The notes under the pieces were generated by a model. That model searched no databases and had not been told where the DNA came from. It was given only the letters and a program-made list of their open reading frames with translations. The position numbers were made by a program, and so were the translations under genes. Shown piece after piece: positions 24,631 to 33,296 of a DNA stretch of 64,000 nucleotides. Source of the DNA: Streptomyces sp. TBY4. GTDB taxonomy: Bacteria; Actinomycetota; Actinomycetes; Streptomycetales; Streptomycetaceae. Location of the stretch: NCBI RefSeq assembly GCF_024213195.1, contig NZ_JANAVF010000019.1, positions 1 through 64,000 of the forward strand, written 5' to 3'. How positions within the stretch are numbered: the first letter of the stretch is position 1; every line of letters begins with the position of its first letter.

Positions 24631-25782
24631 TCAGGCTCGCAGCAGGATGGCGGACGTCGGCACGCCCTCGCCGGCGGTCACCAGGCAGGTCGCGGCGTCG
24701 GGAACCTGGGCGGTGGAGATGCCGCGGAGCTGCTTGACGCCCTCGTTGATCAGGTTGAAGCCGTGCACGTAGGCCTCGCTGAGGCCGCCGCCGCCGGTGT
24801 TGATGGGGAGCCGGCCGCCCATCTCCAGGGCCCCGCCCTCGGTGAAGGCGGCACCCTCGCCGCGGCCGCAGAAGCCGTAGCCCTCCAGGGAGAGCGGGAT
24901 GAGCGGGGTGAAGGCGTCGTAGATCTGGGCCACGTCCACGTCCTGCGGCCCGAAGTCGGCCTGCTTCCACAGGTGTCGGGCGGCGGTCCAGGCGGGGCCG
25001 GACAGCGGGTCGTCGTTCCAGTAGTTGACCATGCCGTGGTGCTGGGCGGGCAGGCCCTGGGCGACGGAGTGGACGTAGACGGGCTTCTGGCGGCAGTCGC
25101 GGGCGCGTTCGGCGCTGACGATGACGCAGGCCAGGGCCCCGTCGGTCTCCAGGCAGTTGTCGAAGAGGCAGAGCGGGTCGCTGATCATGCGGGCGGTCAT
25201 GTACATCTCGCGGGTCAGCGGGCGCTCGTACATCATCGCGGCCGGGTTCTCGTTGGCCCGGTTGCGGCAGGCCATCGCGACGTTGAAGAGGTGGTCGCGG
25301 GTGGCGCCGTACTCGTGCATGTAGCGGCGGGCCAGCATGCCGATCTCGTCGGCGGGGCGCAGCAGCCCGAAGGGGCGCGTCCACTGGCCGGGGGTGGGGA
25401 GCTGGACGGCGGTGTTCTTCCAGGGCCGGGGCCCCGAGCCGCGCTTGCGTGAACGCCAGGCCACGCCGACGCTCGCCTGGCCGGTGGCGACGGCTGCGGC
25501 CAGGTGGCCGACGGTGGCGCAGGAACCGCCGCCGCCGTAGCCGATCTTGGAGAAGAAGGTGACGTCGCCGGCGCCGATGGCCTTGGCGACCTCGACCTCG
25601 TCGGTCTCCTCCATCGTGTAGGAGGAGAAGGCGTCGACCTCGGACGGGTCTATGCCCGCGTCGTCGAGCGCCGCGAGAATGGCCCGGCAGGCCAGTTCCT
25701 TTTCGGACTCGGGCAGTCGTTTGGCAAAGGCGGTCTGCCCGATGCCGACTATCGCCGTAGCGTCCTTGAGCGTTGCCGCCAT
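24631..25782 (-). CDS. Thiolase-fold lipid-transfer protein (SCP-x type), Cys present
   Basis: This 383-aa protein of the thiolase superfamily starts ATAIVGIGQTAFAKRLPESE. It has a Cys at the nucleophile region (GGGGSCATVGHLAAAV), and later EIGMLARRYMHEYGAT, IYDAFTPLIPLSLEGYGFCG and GGGGLSEAYVHGFNLI. The Cys contrasts with the Cys-less paralogue at 9.8-11.0 kb, so the two may catalyse different steps. The ATG at 25782 follows GGAGG by 5 bases; a GTG six bases upstream is less likely. It is the first gene of a three-gene operon and divergent from an acyl-CoA ligase across a shared operator. Confidence 0.87.
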   Translation of the reverse strand: MAATLKDATAIVGIGQTAFAKRLPESEKELACRAILAALDDAGIDPSEVDAFSSYTMEETDEVEVAKAIGAGDVTFFSKIGYGGGGSCATVGHLAAAVATGQASVGVAWRSRKRGSGPRPWKNTAVQLPTPGQWTRPFGLLRPADEIGMLARRYMHEYGATRDHLFNVAMACRNRANENPAAMMYERPLTREMYMTARMISDPLCLFDNCLETDGALACVIVSAERARDCRQKPVYVHSVAQGLPAQHHGMVNYWNDDPLSGPAWTAARHLWKQADFGPQDVDVAQIYDAFTPLIPLSLEGYGFCGRGEGAAFTEGGALEMGGRLPINTGGGGLSEAYVHGFNLINEGVKQLRGISTAQVPDAATCLVTAGEGVPTSAILLRA

Positions 25783-25833
25783 CGCCACCTCCGGGGTGCA
25801 CCAGTACTGACAGCCGCGAAGGCTACAGCTAAT

Positions 25834-25848
25834 CTGACGGATAGTCAG
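25834..25848. promoter_or_regulatory. Putative TetR-type operator, site 7
   Basis: The site reads CTGACGGATAGTCAG, 11 of 12 fixed positions. It lies in the 92-bp divergent gap between the thiolase-fold operon and the acyl-CoA ligase and could repress both. Confidence 0.75.
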
Positions 25849-25874
25849 CTACTGGTATCGCGGGAGGGCGGACG

Positions 25875-27647
25875 ATGGACGAGGACGAGGGCGCGCGCGG
25901 GGTCGCTCGCGCGACCGAGGACGGGCAATCGGCCGGGCCGGAGGCCGGCGGCGATGCGGGGCGAGGGGACGCCGTGCCCGCGTCCCACTCCGCCCCGGGA
26001 CCGGAGGCGGGCCCCGCGTACTCCTCCGGGTCCGGCCCGCTTCCCGGTTCGGGGGCCTCACCAGAGGCTCAGAGCATCGGCGCCCTCGTGCGGGACGCCG
26101 CCACCCGGTACGCCGGCCGCGAGGCAGTCGTCGACGGACGCGTCCGCATCGACTATGCCCAGCTCGGCGAACGCGTGGAGCGGGCCGCCGCCGCCTGTAT
26201 GGCCGCGGGCATCGAGCCGGGGGACCGGGTCGCCGTCTGGGCGCCCAACACCCTGGAGTGGATCGTCTCCGCCCTCGGCGCCGTCTCCGCCGGAGCCGTC
26301 CTCGTCCCCCTCAACACCCGTTTCAAGGGCTCCGAGGCCGCCTACGTCCTCCAGCGCAGCCGCGCCCGGCTCCTCTTCGTCACCGGCACCTTCCTCGGCA
26401 CCTCTTACGTGGCCTCCCTGCGCCGCGCCGCCGCCGAGGGCGAGGGCACCGGGCCGCTGCCCGGCCTGCCCCACCTGGAGCAGGTGGTCGTCCTGTCCGA
26501 GGACGCCCCGGACTCCTTCCGCACCTGGAAGGAGTTCCTGACCGGAGGAGACTCCGTAACCGCCGAGGCCGTCCGCGCCCGTACGGACGCGATCCCCGCC
26601 AGCGCCCCCTCGGACATCATCTTCACCTCCGGCACCACCGGCAGCCCCAAGGGCGCCGTCATCACCCACGCCCAGTCCCTGCGCTGCTACGAGGTGTGGA
26701 GCGAGCTCGCGGGCCTCCGCGAGGGGGACCGCTACCTGATCGTGAACCCCTTCTTCCACACCTTCGGCTACAAGGCCGGGGTCATCGCCTGCCTGATGCG
26801 CGGCGCCACGATGGTCCCCCAGCCCGTCTTCAACGTGGACACCGTCCTCGCCAACATCGCCGCCGAGCGGATCTCCGTACTCCCCGGTCCGCCCACCCTG
26901 CACCAGTCCCTCCTGGACCACCCGCAGCGCGACCACCACGACCTGTCCGCCCTGCGCCTGGTGGTCACCGGAGCCGCGGTCGTCCCCCTCCAGCTCGTGG
27001 AACGGCTCCGCGGCGAGCTGCACATCGGCACCGTCCTCACCGCGTACGGGCTCTCCGAGGCGAGCGGCATCGTCACCATGTGCCGCCGCGGCGACCCGGC
27101 GGAGATCATCGCCTCGACCTCGGGCCGGGCCATCCCCGGGACCGAGGTCAGGATCGCGGACCCGGACGGCACGGCCCAGCCCGCCGGCCGGGCCGGGGAG
27201 GTGTGGGTGCGCGGCCACAACGTCATGCGCGGCTACTTCGAGGACCCGGCCGAGACCGCCGAGGCCATCACCCCCGAGGGCTGGCTCCGCACCGGGGACG
27301 TCGGGGTCCTCGACGCCGCCGGGAACCTGCGCATCACCGACCGGATCAAGGACATGTTCATCGTCGGCGGCTTCAACGCCTACCCCGCCGAGATCGAGCA
27401 ACTCCTCGGCCTGCACCCGGACATCGCCGACATCGCGGTGGTCGGCATCCCGGACCCGCGGCTGGGCGAGGTCGGCAAGGCGTACGCGGTCCGCCGCCCG
27501 GGCGCGGTCCTCACGGCCGACGACCTGATCGCCTGGTCCCGCCGGGAGATGGCCAACTACAAGGTCCCGCGCGAGGTGGAGTTCGTCTCCGAACTCCCGC
27601 GCAACGCGAGCGGCAAGGTCCTCAAGCGGGAGCTCCGCACCCGCTGA
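25875..27647 (+). CDS. AMP-forming acyl-CoA synthetase (FadD family)
   Basis: This 590-aa ANL-superfamily ligase activates a carboxylic acid via acyl-AMP to acyl-CoA. Motifs are FTSGTTGSPKGAVI (P-loop), TAYGLSEASGIVT, GWLRTGDVGVLDAAGNL, RIKDMFIVGGFNAYPAEIE and the catalytic Lys in NASGKVLKREL. About 65 N-terminal residues are acidic or Gly/Pro-rich and not part of the fold. A later start is possible, but GGGAGGG lies just upstream of this ATG. The protein resembles FadD3/FadD17-like ligases that activate steroid-derived acids; the substrate is not provable here. Confidence 0.9.
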   Translation: MDEDEGARGVARATEDGQSAGPEAGGDAGRGDAVPASHSAPGPEAGPAYSSGSGPLPGSGASPEAQSIGALVRDAATRYAGREAVVDGRVRIDYAQLGERVERAAAACMAAGIEPGDRVAVWAPNTLEWIVSALGAVSAGAVLVPLNTRFKGSEAAYVLQRSRARLLFVTGTFLGTSYVASLRRAAAEGEGTGPLPGLPHLEQVVVLSEDAPDSFRTWKEFLTGGDSVTAEAVRARTDAIPASAPSDIIFTSGTTGSPKGAVITHAQSLRCYEVWSELAGLREGDRYLIVNPFFHTFGYKAGVIACLMRGATMVPQPVFNVDTVLANIAAERISVLPGPPTLHQSLLDHPQRDHHDLSALRLVVTGAAVVPLQLVERLRGELHIGTVLTAYGLSEASGIVTMCRRGDPAEIIASTSGRAIPGTEVRIADPDGTAQPAGRAGEVWVRGHNVMRGYFEDPAETAEAITPEGWLRTGDVGVLDAAGNLRITDRIKDMFIVGGFNAYPAEIEQLLGLHPDIADIAVVGIPDPRLGEVGKAYAVRRPGAVLTADDLIAWSRREMANYKVPREVEFVSELPRNASGKVLKRELRTR

Positions 27648-27666
27648 CGCGGCTGAAGACATCGGT

Positions 27667-27692
27667 GGCCGGCCCCGAACCCGGGGCCGGCC
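27667..27692. terminator. Bidirectional hairpin terminator
   Basis: An 11-bp perfect stem GGCCGGCCCCG / CGGGGCCGGCC with a 4-base loop lies between the convergent acyl-CoA ligase and dienelactone-hydrolase-like genes. Confidence 0.72.
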
Positions 27693-27712
27693 GCCGCACG
27701 CGCGCCCCGGGC

Positions 27713-28291
27713 CTATCCGATGCGTTCGAGGAAGCCGAGCACCCGGTCCGCCACCTGCTCCGCCGCGTCCTCGTCGTACGTCGGGAGGCTGCTGTCGGCG
27801 AAGAGGTGCCGGTCGCCCGGGTAGAGGAACAGCCGGGCGTCCGCCGCCGAACCGACGAGCGCGCGGGCCGCGTCCACGTCCCCCTCCCCGGCGAAGAACG
27901 GATCGGCGTCCATGCCGTGGACCTGGACCGGAACCTCCCCGGGCCAGGCGTCGCCGAACTCCGAGACCGGGACGCACGCCTCGATCAGCAGCGCGCCCCT
28001 GGCGCCGGGCCGGGTCTGGGCCAGCTTCTGCGCCGGCAGCACGCCGAGCGAGAAGCCGACGTAGACGAGCTCCGGCGGCAGCCCGTCGGCCGCGGCGGTC
28101 CCGCGCGCGAGGATGGTCCCGAAGCCGGTGGCCTCGGCGTAGGCGATGCCCTCGTCGAGGCTGTCGAAGACCCGCCCCTCGAACAGGTCCGGGACGTGGA
28201 CGGTGTGCCCGGCCCGCCGCAGCCGCACGGCGAACGCGCGGACGCCGTCCGTCAGCCCCTGCCCGTGGTGGAACACCATCACTTCGGCCAT
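27713..28291 (-). CDS. Dienelactone hydrolase family protein
   Basis: This 192-aa alpha/beta hydrolase of the DLH family has a nucleophile elbow GFSLGVL with Ser where classical dienelactone hydrolase has Cys. The acid lies in VHGMDADPFF and the His in PGDRHLFADSS. It is a cytosolic hydrolase of unknown substrate. The ATG at 28291 has GGGGGGA upstream and gives the family start MAEVMVFHHGQG. It lies next to the acyl-CoA ligase but in opposite orientation and without an operator copy. Confidence 0.82.
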   Translation of the reverse strand: MAEVMVFHHGQGLTDGVRAFAVRLRRAGHTVHVPDLFEGRVFDSLDEGIAYAEATGFGTILARGTAAADGLPPELVYVGFSLGVLPAQKLAQTRPGARGALLIEACVPVSEFGDAWPGEVPVQVHGMDADPFFAGEGDVDAARALVGSAADARLFLYPGDRHLFADSSLPTYDEDAAEQVADRVLGFLERIG

Positions 28292-28473
28292 GCCGCTTCC
28301 CCCCGCTCGCTGCGGCGTCCGGGGCGGCGCCGCAGCACGAGTATGACCCCGCCGGGCTGGTCCGATCGGTCGGACTTGACGGTGGGTCGCGACCGGACGC
28401 TCCCGGGCGGCGGCCGAGCCGTGCTTATGAATGGTCCATCCACCCACCCGCACGCCTCACCCAAGGACCTCGC

Positions 28474-28980
28474 ATGCGTCCCCTCAGGACCCCCTCCCTC
28501 GGCACGGCCACCGCCCTGCTCGCCCTGCTCGCCTGCGCCCCCGTGGCGTCCGCCGCGTCGCCGGACACCGGCCGCGCCCACGACAAGGGCGCCCAGCTGA
28601 TCACCCTCACCGGCAAGCTCGCCGAACAGTCCCGCTTCCCCGTCAACCCGGATGGACCCGCCGCCCAGGGCGACCGGACCGTCTTCCGCTCGATCCTCTT
28701 CGACAAGGACGGCAAGCAGGTCGGCGAGACGGGCGGCACCTGCACCACCACCCGGGTCGACAACGGCGGCGCGGAGACGTGCAACGTGACGTACACCCTG
28801 CCGGGCGGCCAGCTGGCCGTACAGGGCATGGTCTTCGGCCACCTGGTCGCGGGCCCGCCGCCCTCCTTCGACAACGCGATCACCGGCGGCACCGGCAAGT
28901 ACGACCGCGCCCGCGGCTCCATCCACGCAGACACGATCGCCCCGGGCGAGCGCCGCTTCACGATCAACCTGGAGCGCTGA
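28474..28980 (+). CDS. Secreted allene-oxide-cyclase-like barrel protein
   Basis: This 168-aa exported protein has a signal peptide (MRPLRTPSLGTATALLALLA, cleavage near ASAAS). The rest is a predicted beta barrel of the allene oxide cyclase/dirigent-like type: TVFRSILFDKDGKQVGETGG, NVTYTLPGGQLAVQGMVFG, ITGGTGKYDRARGSI. The Streptomyces members have no proven enzyme activity. Two Cys near the centre may form a disulfide. It is transcribed divergently from the DLH-like gene. Confidence 0.75.
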   Translation: MRPLRTPSLGTATALLALLACAPVASAASPDTGRAHDKGAQLITLTGKLAEQSRFPVNPDGPAAQGDRTVFRSILFDKDGKQVGETGGTCTTTRVDNGGAETCNVTYTLPGGQLAVQGMVFGHLVAGPPPSFDNAITGGTGKYDRARGSIHADTIAPGERRFTINLER

Positions 28981-28989
28981 CCCGGCCGC

Positions 28990-29256
28990 TCACACCCGAC
29001 CGGAACTGCATCCCCGGCAGGTCCCGGGCACCGGGCTGCGGAAGGCGCGCTCGCACTCCGGGCAGACGACGAAGGGATCCGGCGGTACGAAGGCGGGGGC
29101 GCGGGGAAGCGGGATCAGTGGCGGCGGCAGCCGGGCCGTGAGCCGGTGGGCGATCAGCCCGGCCGGGTCGCGCAGCCCCGCCGGCAGCCCCGCCGGCAGC
29201 CCCGCCGGCAGCCCCGCCGGCAGCTTCGCCGCCGGCGCGGCCACCATGGCCTGCAC
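28990..29256 (-). pseudogene. C-terminal remnant of a zinc-ribbon/HTH protein
   Basis: An open frame encodes PAGL repeats, then DPAGLIAHRLTARLPPPL and a zinc-ribbon-like CPECERAFRSPVPGTCRGC. The frame stays protein-like upstream of the GTG at 29256 (RYLERSLETLEHGAGVQAMV) into the promoter of the next gene. That suggests a 5'-truncated larger protein; similar tails occur at the end of large Streptomyces HTH proteins (from memory). It could still be a short expressed zinc protein of 88 aa from the GTG. The PAGL repeat comes from four 12-bp tandem units at about 29171-29222. Confidence 0.45.
29171..29222. repeat. 12-bp tandem repeat, four units
   Basis: Four near-perfect copies of CAGCCCCGCCGG encode Pro-Ala-Gly-Leu repeats on the minus strand. 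Confidence 0.75.
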
Positions 29257-29345
29257 CCCCGCCCCGTGCTCCAGGGTCTCCAGGGACCGCTCCAGGTATC
29301 GGAATGCCCGTGCCCCGCCGCGGCAGCGCTTGTTACTGTCCCCGT

Positions 29346-29858
29346 GTGACGGCTTGCACCGAATGCGACTTCGACTACGTCCTCGACCTGGCCCCGAAGA
29401 CTCCCACCCTCATCAGGGACCTCGCGGACTCCTACACCGCGCACCTGCTCACCACCGACGCGCCGGCCCTCCGCCTCCGTCCGGCCGAGCACGTGTGGGC
29501 GCCCCTCGAGTACGCCTGCCACGTGCGCGACGTCCTGTTCGTCCAGCGGGAACGCCTTCTGGCCGCCCGCCGCACCGACACCCCGACCGCCGAGCCCATG
29601 GGGCGCGACGAACGCGTCGACCACGACGGCTACGCCGACCAGAACCCCGCCGACGTGGCCCGCCAACTCAAGGACGCGGCCGCGTTGTTCGCGGGCGCCC
29701 TCGACCGCCTGCCGCCCTCCGACTGGCACCGCACCCTGATCTACACCTACCCCGAACCCGCGGAACGCTCCCTCCGCTGGCTGGCCCTCCACACCGTCCA
29801 CGAACTGCACCACCACCTGGCCGACATCCGGGGCCAGCTGGAACGGCCGCATCCCTGA
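29346..29858 (+). CDS. DinB-family (mycothiol-transferase-like) protein
   Basis: This 170-aa four-helix-bundle protein of the DinB/YfiT superfamily has metal-ligand-type His in EYACHVRDVLFVQRER and VHELHHHLADI, the last a classical DinB C-terminal HxxxH-like motif. Actinobacterial members are often mycothiol-dependent transferases or isomerases; the reaction here is unknown. The start is GTG at 29346, with no ribosome site and a possible -10 region (TTACTGT) about 10 bases upstream, so the mRNA may be leaderless. Confidence 0.78.
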   Translation: MTACTECDFDYVLDLAPKTPTLIRDLADSYTAHLLTTDAPALRLRPAEHVWAPLEYACHVRDVLFVQRERLLAARRTDTPTAEPMGRDERVDHDGYADQNPADVARQLKDAAALFAGALDRLPPSDWHRTLIYTYPEPAERSLRWLALHTVHELHHHLADIRGQLERPHP

Positions 29859-29938
29859 CCACCCCCCCAGCTGTCCCCTCTGCACCGGATCCGTCCCATC
29901 TGCCGCCCCGCGCAACCGCGTTGGTACAGTCCGCGATC

Positions 29939-31393
29939 ATGGCGAGAAACACCTGGCTGACCAGGATTTCCTGTGGGGGAGCGCTGCTGTTCGCAGTGCT
30001 GGCGGTTTGGGTACTGCTGCTGCGGGCGGGCATGTCCGTGTACCGGCCGGACGTGGTCGTCCTGGGGGCCGTGGCTCTGGTCCTGGGCGCCGTATGGGTG
30101 TGGTCGGGTTCCCGGCCGGTCCGGGTCGTGGCCCCCCGGCAGGCCGATCCCGCGCCGCCGCCCGCGCGCCTGCCCGTCGAGCCGCAGTGGATCCGCCGCA
30201 TCGCACCGTGGCTGCTGGGCGTGGCCGTGATCCTGCCCGCCCTGGCCGTGGCGACCGAGCTGGCGATCCGGCCGGACGGCGACGACCTCAGGCGCATAGC
30301 CGCGATACAGAAGGCCGGCGCCGAAACCGCCGAGGGCACGGTCGTCGCCACTCACCGGCTGACGAGGGACGACCCGAAGGTCGCGATGTTCAGCGGTGAC
30401 GTGACGGTCGAAGTCCCCGTCCTCGCCCCGGACGGCCGGCGGGTCACCGGGCAGGTCGAGGTGCGCAACGGCCACTTCGGTATGGAGGGAAGCGGCAGGA
30501 GGGGGAGCAGGCCCAGGCCCACGATCGTCCTGTACGCCCCTTCGGCACCCGAACTCGGCGGCGTGATCGACTACTCCGGCCAGGTCGGCCGGTACGCGAA
30601 GGCGGGCTCACCGTTCGCCTTCTCCTTTCCGCCCTACCTCACGGTGGGCGCCTTCGTTCCCGGCGGGCTCCTGCTGTTCACCTGGGTGATGCGCGTGACC
30701 TGGTACGCCCCGAAGGCCGACGCCGCCGCCCGGACCCTCCGCGAGGACGCGGCCGCCGGATCGGCCCTGCCCGCCGTCCGCGCACGGATCACCTCGGCCC
30801 GGCGCGGCGACCACGTGTCGCTCGGAGACGTCGACGGCACCGTCCGCGTGACCTCGGACCACAAGCTGCGCTTCGTCCTGGAGGACGGCTCCGAGCTGCT
30901 GGCGGCCCACCGCGGCGGCCCGCCCCACGCGCTCGCCCTGCTCGCGGCCACCCTGGGCGAACGGCCGGGCTGGCTGTGCGGCGCCCGCAACTGGCGCCTG
31001 ATCAGGAACGACCAGCCGGTCGTCTTCGTCACCGACGAGGGCAAGGTGGCGTGGCTGGAGCTGGACCGCGCCGACTTCGAGCGCATCCTCGCCCCCGCGA
31101 CCCCGGTGCAGCCCGACCCGAACCGCAGTACCGTCCTCGCCGCCACCCCCACCACCGTGCTGCCGGGCGCCCACTGGCCCTGGCTCGGCGGCCTGCTGCT
31201 GTCCTACGCCCTCGCCACCTACGTTCTGCTGGTCCCGATGTCCTGGGGCGCCGCCCTGTCCGTGACCGCAGCCGCCGCGACCACCGCCGTCGCCGCCTTC
31301 GTCTTCCTGTCCCGCCGCCGAGAGGCCCTCACGGACCGCCTGGGCGACTGGGAGGTCCACGAAACCCGCGACCCGGAACTGGGCCCGGCCTAG
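29939..31393 (+). CDS. Large membrane protein of unknown function
   Basis: This 484-aa protein has about six predicted membrane helices: two at the N-terminus (GGALLFAVLAVWVLLL, VVVLGAVALVLGAVWVW), one near residue 95, one near 235 and two at the C-terminus. Two soluble beta-rich segments lie between them (EGTVVATHRLTRDDPKVAMF to VIDYSGQVGRY; PAVRARITSARRGDHVSLGD to AWLELDRADFERI). I recognise no family; similar Streptomyces proteins are uncharacterised. A TACAGT hexamer ends 10 bases before the ATG, so the transcript is likely leaderless. Confidence 0.7.
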   Translation: MARNTWLTRISCGGALLFAVLAVWVLLLRAGMSVYRPDVVVLGAVALVLGAVWVWSGSRPVRVVAPRQADPAPPPARLPVEPQWIRRIAPWLLGVAVILPALAVATELAIRPDGDDLRRIAAIQKAGAETAEGTVVATHRLTRDDPKVAMFSGDVTVEVPVLAPDGRRVTGQVEVRNGHFGMEGSGRRGSRPRPTIVLYAPSAPELGGVIDYSGQVGRYAKAGSPFAFSFPPYLTVGAFVPGGLLLFTWVMRVTWYAPKADAAARTLREDAAAGSALPAVRARITSARRGDHVSLGDVDGTVRVTSDHKLRFVLEDGSELLAAHRGGPPHALALLAATLGERPGWLCGARNWRLIRNDQPVVFVTDEGKVAWLELDRADFERILAPATPVQPDPNRSTVLAATPTTVLPGAHWPWLGGLLLSYALATYVLLVPMSWGAALSVTAAAATTAVAAFVFLSRRREALTDRLGDWEVHETRDPELGPA

Positions 31394-31418
31394 GGCGGCC
31401 CGGTGACGGCTCCCGGGG

Positions 31419-32180
31419 TCAGCCCGCCCGGCGGGCCAGGACCAGCCGCCACCTGGGCGTTCCGTCCGGGCGGTGGCCGAAGTGGTCCAGCGGGAGGGTC
31501 TCCACCGTGAAGCCGGCCGCGCGCAGGTCCGTGCGGACGCCGCCCAGCGGGAAGGTGCGGTAGTACATGACGAAGGGCGGCCGCCAGACGGCGTTGCGCA
31601 CGCGCATCACCGCGTCGAAGCCGCTCAGGGCCCACCACGCCGGCCGGCTCGGCGGGATCGGGGCGCCGATCGGGAAGGCGAAGACGCCGCCGGGGCGCAG
31701 GGCCCCGTAGACCCCCGAGAAGACGGCGGGGCGCTCGGCCGGGAGGAAGTGGCCGAAGGCGCCGAAGCTGACGGCCAGGTCGTACGCGTCCCCGAGCGCG
31801 GCCGGGAGGGCGCGGGCGTCGGCCCGTACGAGGTCCACCCCGGGGTGCGTGCGCCCGGCCTCGGCGAGCATGCCCGCGCTCAGGTCCACCCCGGTCACCC
31901 GCCCCGGGCACAGCCGCCGCAGCATGCCGAGGCCGGCGCCCGTACCGCAGCAGACGTCGAGGCCGGCGTCGAAGGGCCCCTCGTGCCGGGCGAGCGTCTC
32001 CTCGACGGCGTCGAGCATCCGGTCGGGGGTGCGGAAGGGGGTCCGGTCGAACTTCGGGGCCAGGAGGTCGTAGCCCCGCTCGACGGAGGACAGGGCCTGT
32101 ACGGCCAGTTCGCGGAGGGTCGGGCCCTGGGAGGTGAACACACGGTCAGCGTAGTCAGCGCGGCCGCGGACCTCCGGCAT
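31419..32180 (-). CDS. Class I SAM-dependent methyltransferase
   Basis: This 253-aa protein has the SAM-binding motif LDVCCGTGAGLGMLRRLCPG, the acidic ribose contact in VTGVDLSAGM, a motif II-like DLAVSFGAFGHF, and a C-terminal segment LRAAGFTVETLPLDHFG. It is a type 11/25 methyltransferase, and the substrate is not inferable. The ATG at 32180 has AAGGA 7 bases upstream; a GTG at 32141 is the alternative and gives the more family-like start. It is divergent from the IclR regulator. Confidence 0.82.
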   Translation of the reverse strand: MPEVRGRADYADRVFTSQGPTLRELAVQALSSVERGYDLLAPKFDRTPFRTPDRMLDAVEETLARHEGPFDAGLDVCCGTGAGLGMLRRLCPGRVTGVDLSAGMLAEAGRTHPGVDLVRADARALPAALGDAYDLAVSFGAFGHFLPAERPAVFSGVYGALRPGGVFAFPIGAPIPPSRPAWWALSGFDAVMRVRNAVWRPPFVMYYRTFPLGGVRTDLRAAGFTVETLPLDHFGHRPDGTPRWRLVLARRAG

Positions 32181-32262
32181 TTCGGGTCCTTGGGCCCCGG
32201 GCAAAACGGGCATCCCGTGACGTACAGTGAATCGACACATTTTGCCAACCTTTGGGGATTTC

Positions 32263-33063
32263 ATGGCGAGCGCCATAGGGAGCGGGGTGCCGGGCCAGCG
32301 CACGGGACGGAGCTCCACGACCGGCAGCGCCCTGGAGAAGACCTTGCGGATCACGGAGGCGCTGACCGCGTTCGGCGGCCCGCACCGGCTCGCCGAGCTG
32401 TCGGCCGCCACCGGGGTCCCCAAGTCCAGCACCTACCGGATCCTGGCCTCCCTCGTCGAGCAGGGCTACGCCGTCACCGACGGCGACGGCAGCTACGGAG
32501 TCGGCCTGCGGCTGCGCACCCTGGCCGCCGAGGTCTCCACCGACCGGCCCGAGGGCATCGTCGAGCTGCTCGAATTCCTCCAGAAGTGCACCGGCCAGGC
32601 CGTCCACCTGGCCCTGCGCAGCGGCAACGCCCTCACGTACGTCCGCAAGATCGAGGGCACCCAGTCCTACCGGACCTCCTCGCGCGTCGGCCTGCGCATC
32701 CCCCTGCACGCCACCGCGATCGGCAAGGCCGTCCTCGCGCACCTGCCGCCGGAGGAGGCCGAGGCCGTCCTGCGCGCCACCGGGATGCCGGCCGTGACCC
32801 GGCGGACCCGCACCGACCGGGAGGTCCTCGCCGAGGAACTGAGGACGGTCCGGGCACGCGGCCACGCCGTCGACGACGAGGAGTTCGAGCCGTCGGTCCG
32901 CTGCCTGGGCATGCCCGTCTTCGACCGCCAGGGAGTGCCGGTGGGCGGGGTGAGCCTCAGCGCCCTCACCTTCCTGACCACGCGGGAGGAGCTGGAGCGG
33001 TTCGCGCCGGCGCTGCTGCAGGCCGCGCGGGGCGTGGAGCGGCTGCTCCAGCGCGGCGGCTGA
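32263..33063 (+). CDS. IclR family transcriptional regulator
   Basis: This 266-aa protein has an N-terminal winged HTH (KTLRITEALTAFGGPHRLAE, recognition helix in GVPKSSTYRILASLVEQGYA) and a C-terminal GAF-like effector domain (IPLHATAIGKAVLAHLPPEE, VDDEEFEPSVRCLGMPVFD). IclR proteins often control aromatic or acetate-type catabolism and their own gene. The ATG at 32263 has GGGGA upstream and places the HTH normally. The target is not evident; the divergent methyltransferase is one option. A short 13-bp direct repeat (GGCGGCTGAGCAA) overlaps the stop. Confidence 0.88.
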   Translation: MASAIGSGVPGQRTGRSSTTGSALEKTLRITEALTAFGGPHRLAELSAATGVPKSSTYRILASLVEQGYAVTDGDGSYGVGLRLRTLAAEVSTDRPEGIVELLEFLQKCTGQAVHLALRSGNALTYVRKIEGTQSYRTSSRVGLRIPLHATAIGKAVLAHLPPEEAEAVLRATGMPAVTRRTRTDREVLAEELRTVRARGHAVDDEEFEPSVRCLGMPVFDRQGVPVGGVSLSALTFLTTREELERFAPALLQAARGVERLLQRGG

Positions 33064-33296
33064 GCAAGGCGGCTGAGCAAGGCGGCTGGGCGCCGCGCCC
33101 GGACATGGGCATGCGGCGGCCGCGGTGGTCCCCCTCCAGGCCACCGCGGCCGCCGTCCCCCCCTGTGCACCCCCGGGTGGTCCCCCTGTGACCCCCCGGT
33201 CCCCCGTGGTACGTCTTGCGGTACGGGCCGGATCCCCGTTTCCCCCGTGTTCCCGGCCCGTACGCGTCTGTGAGTCTGTGCGGCCTAAGCCCCCAC

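Noticed and set aside
32139..32156. GTCAGCGTAGTCAG as another copy of the palindrome
   Set aside because: It is a direct repeat of GTCAG, not a palindrome, and lies at the 5' end of a methyltransferase outside the catabolic set.
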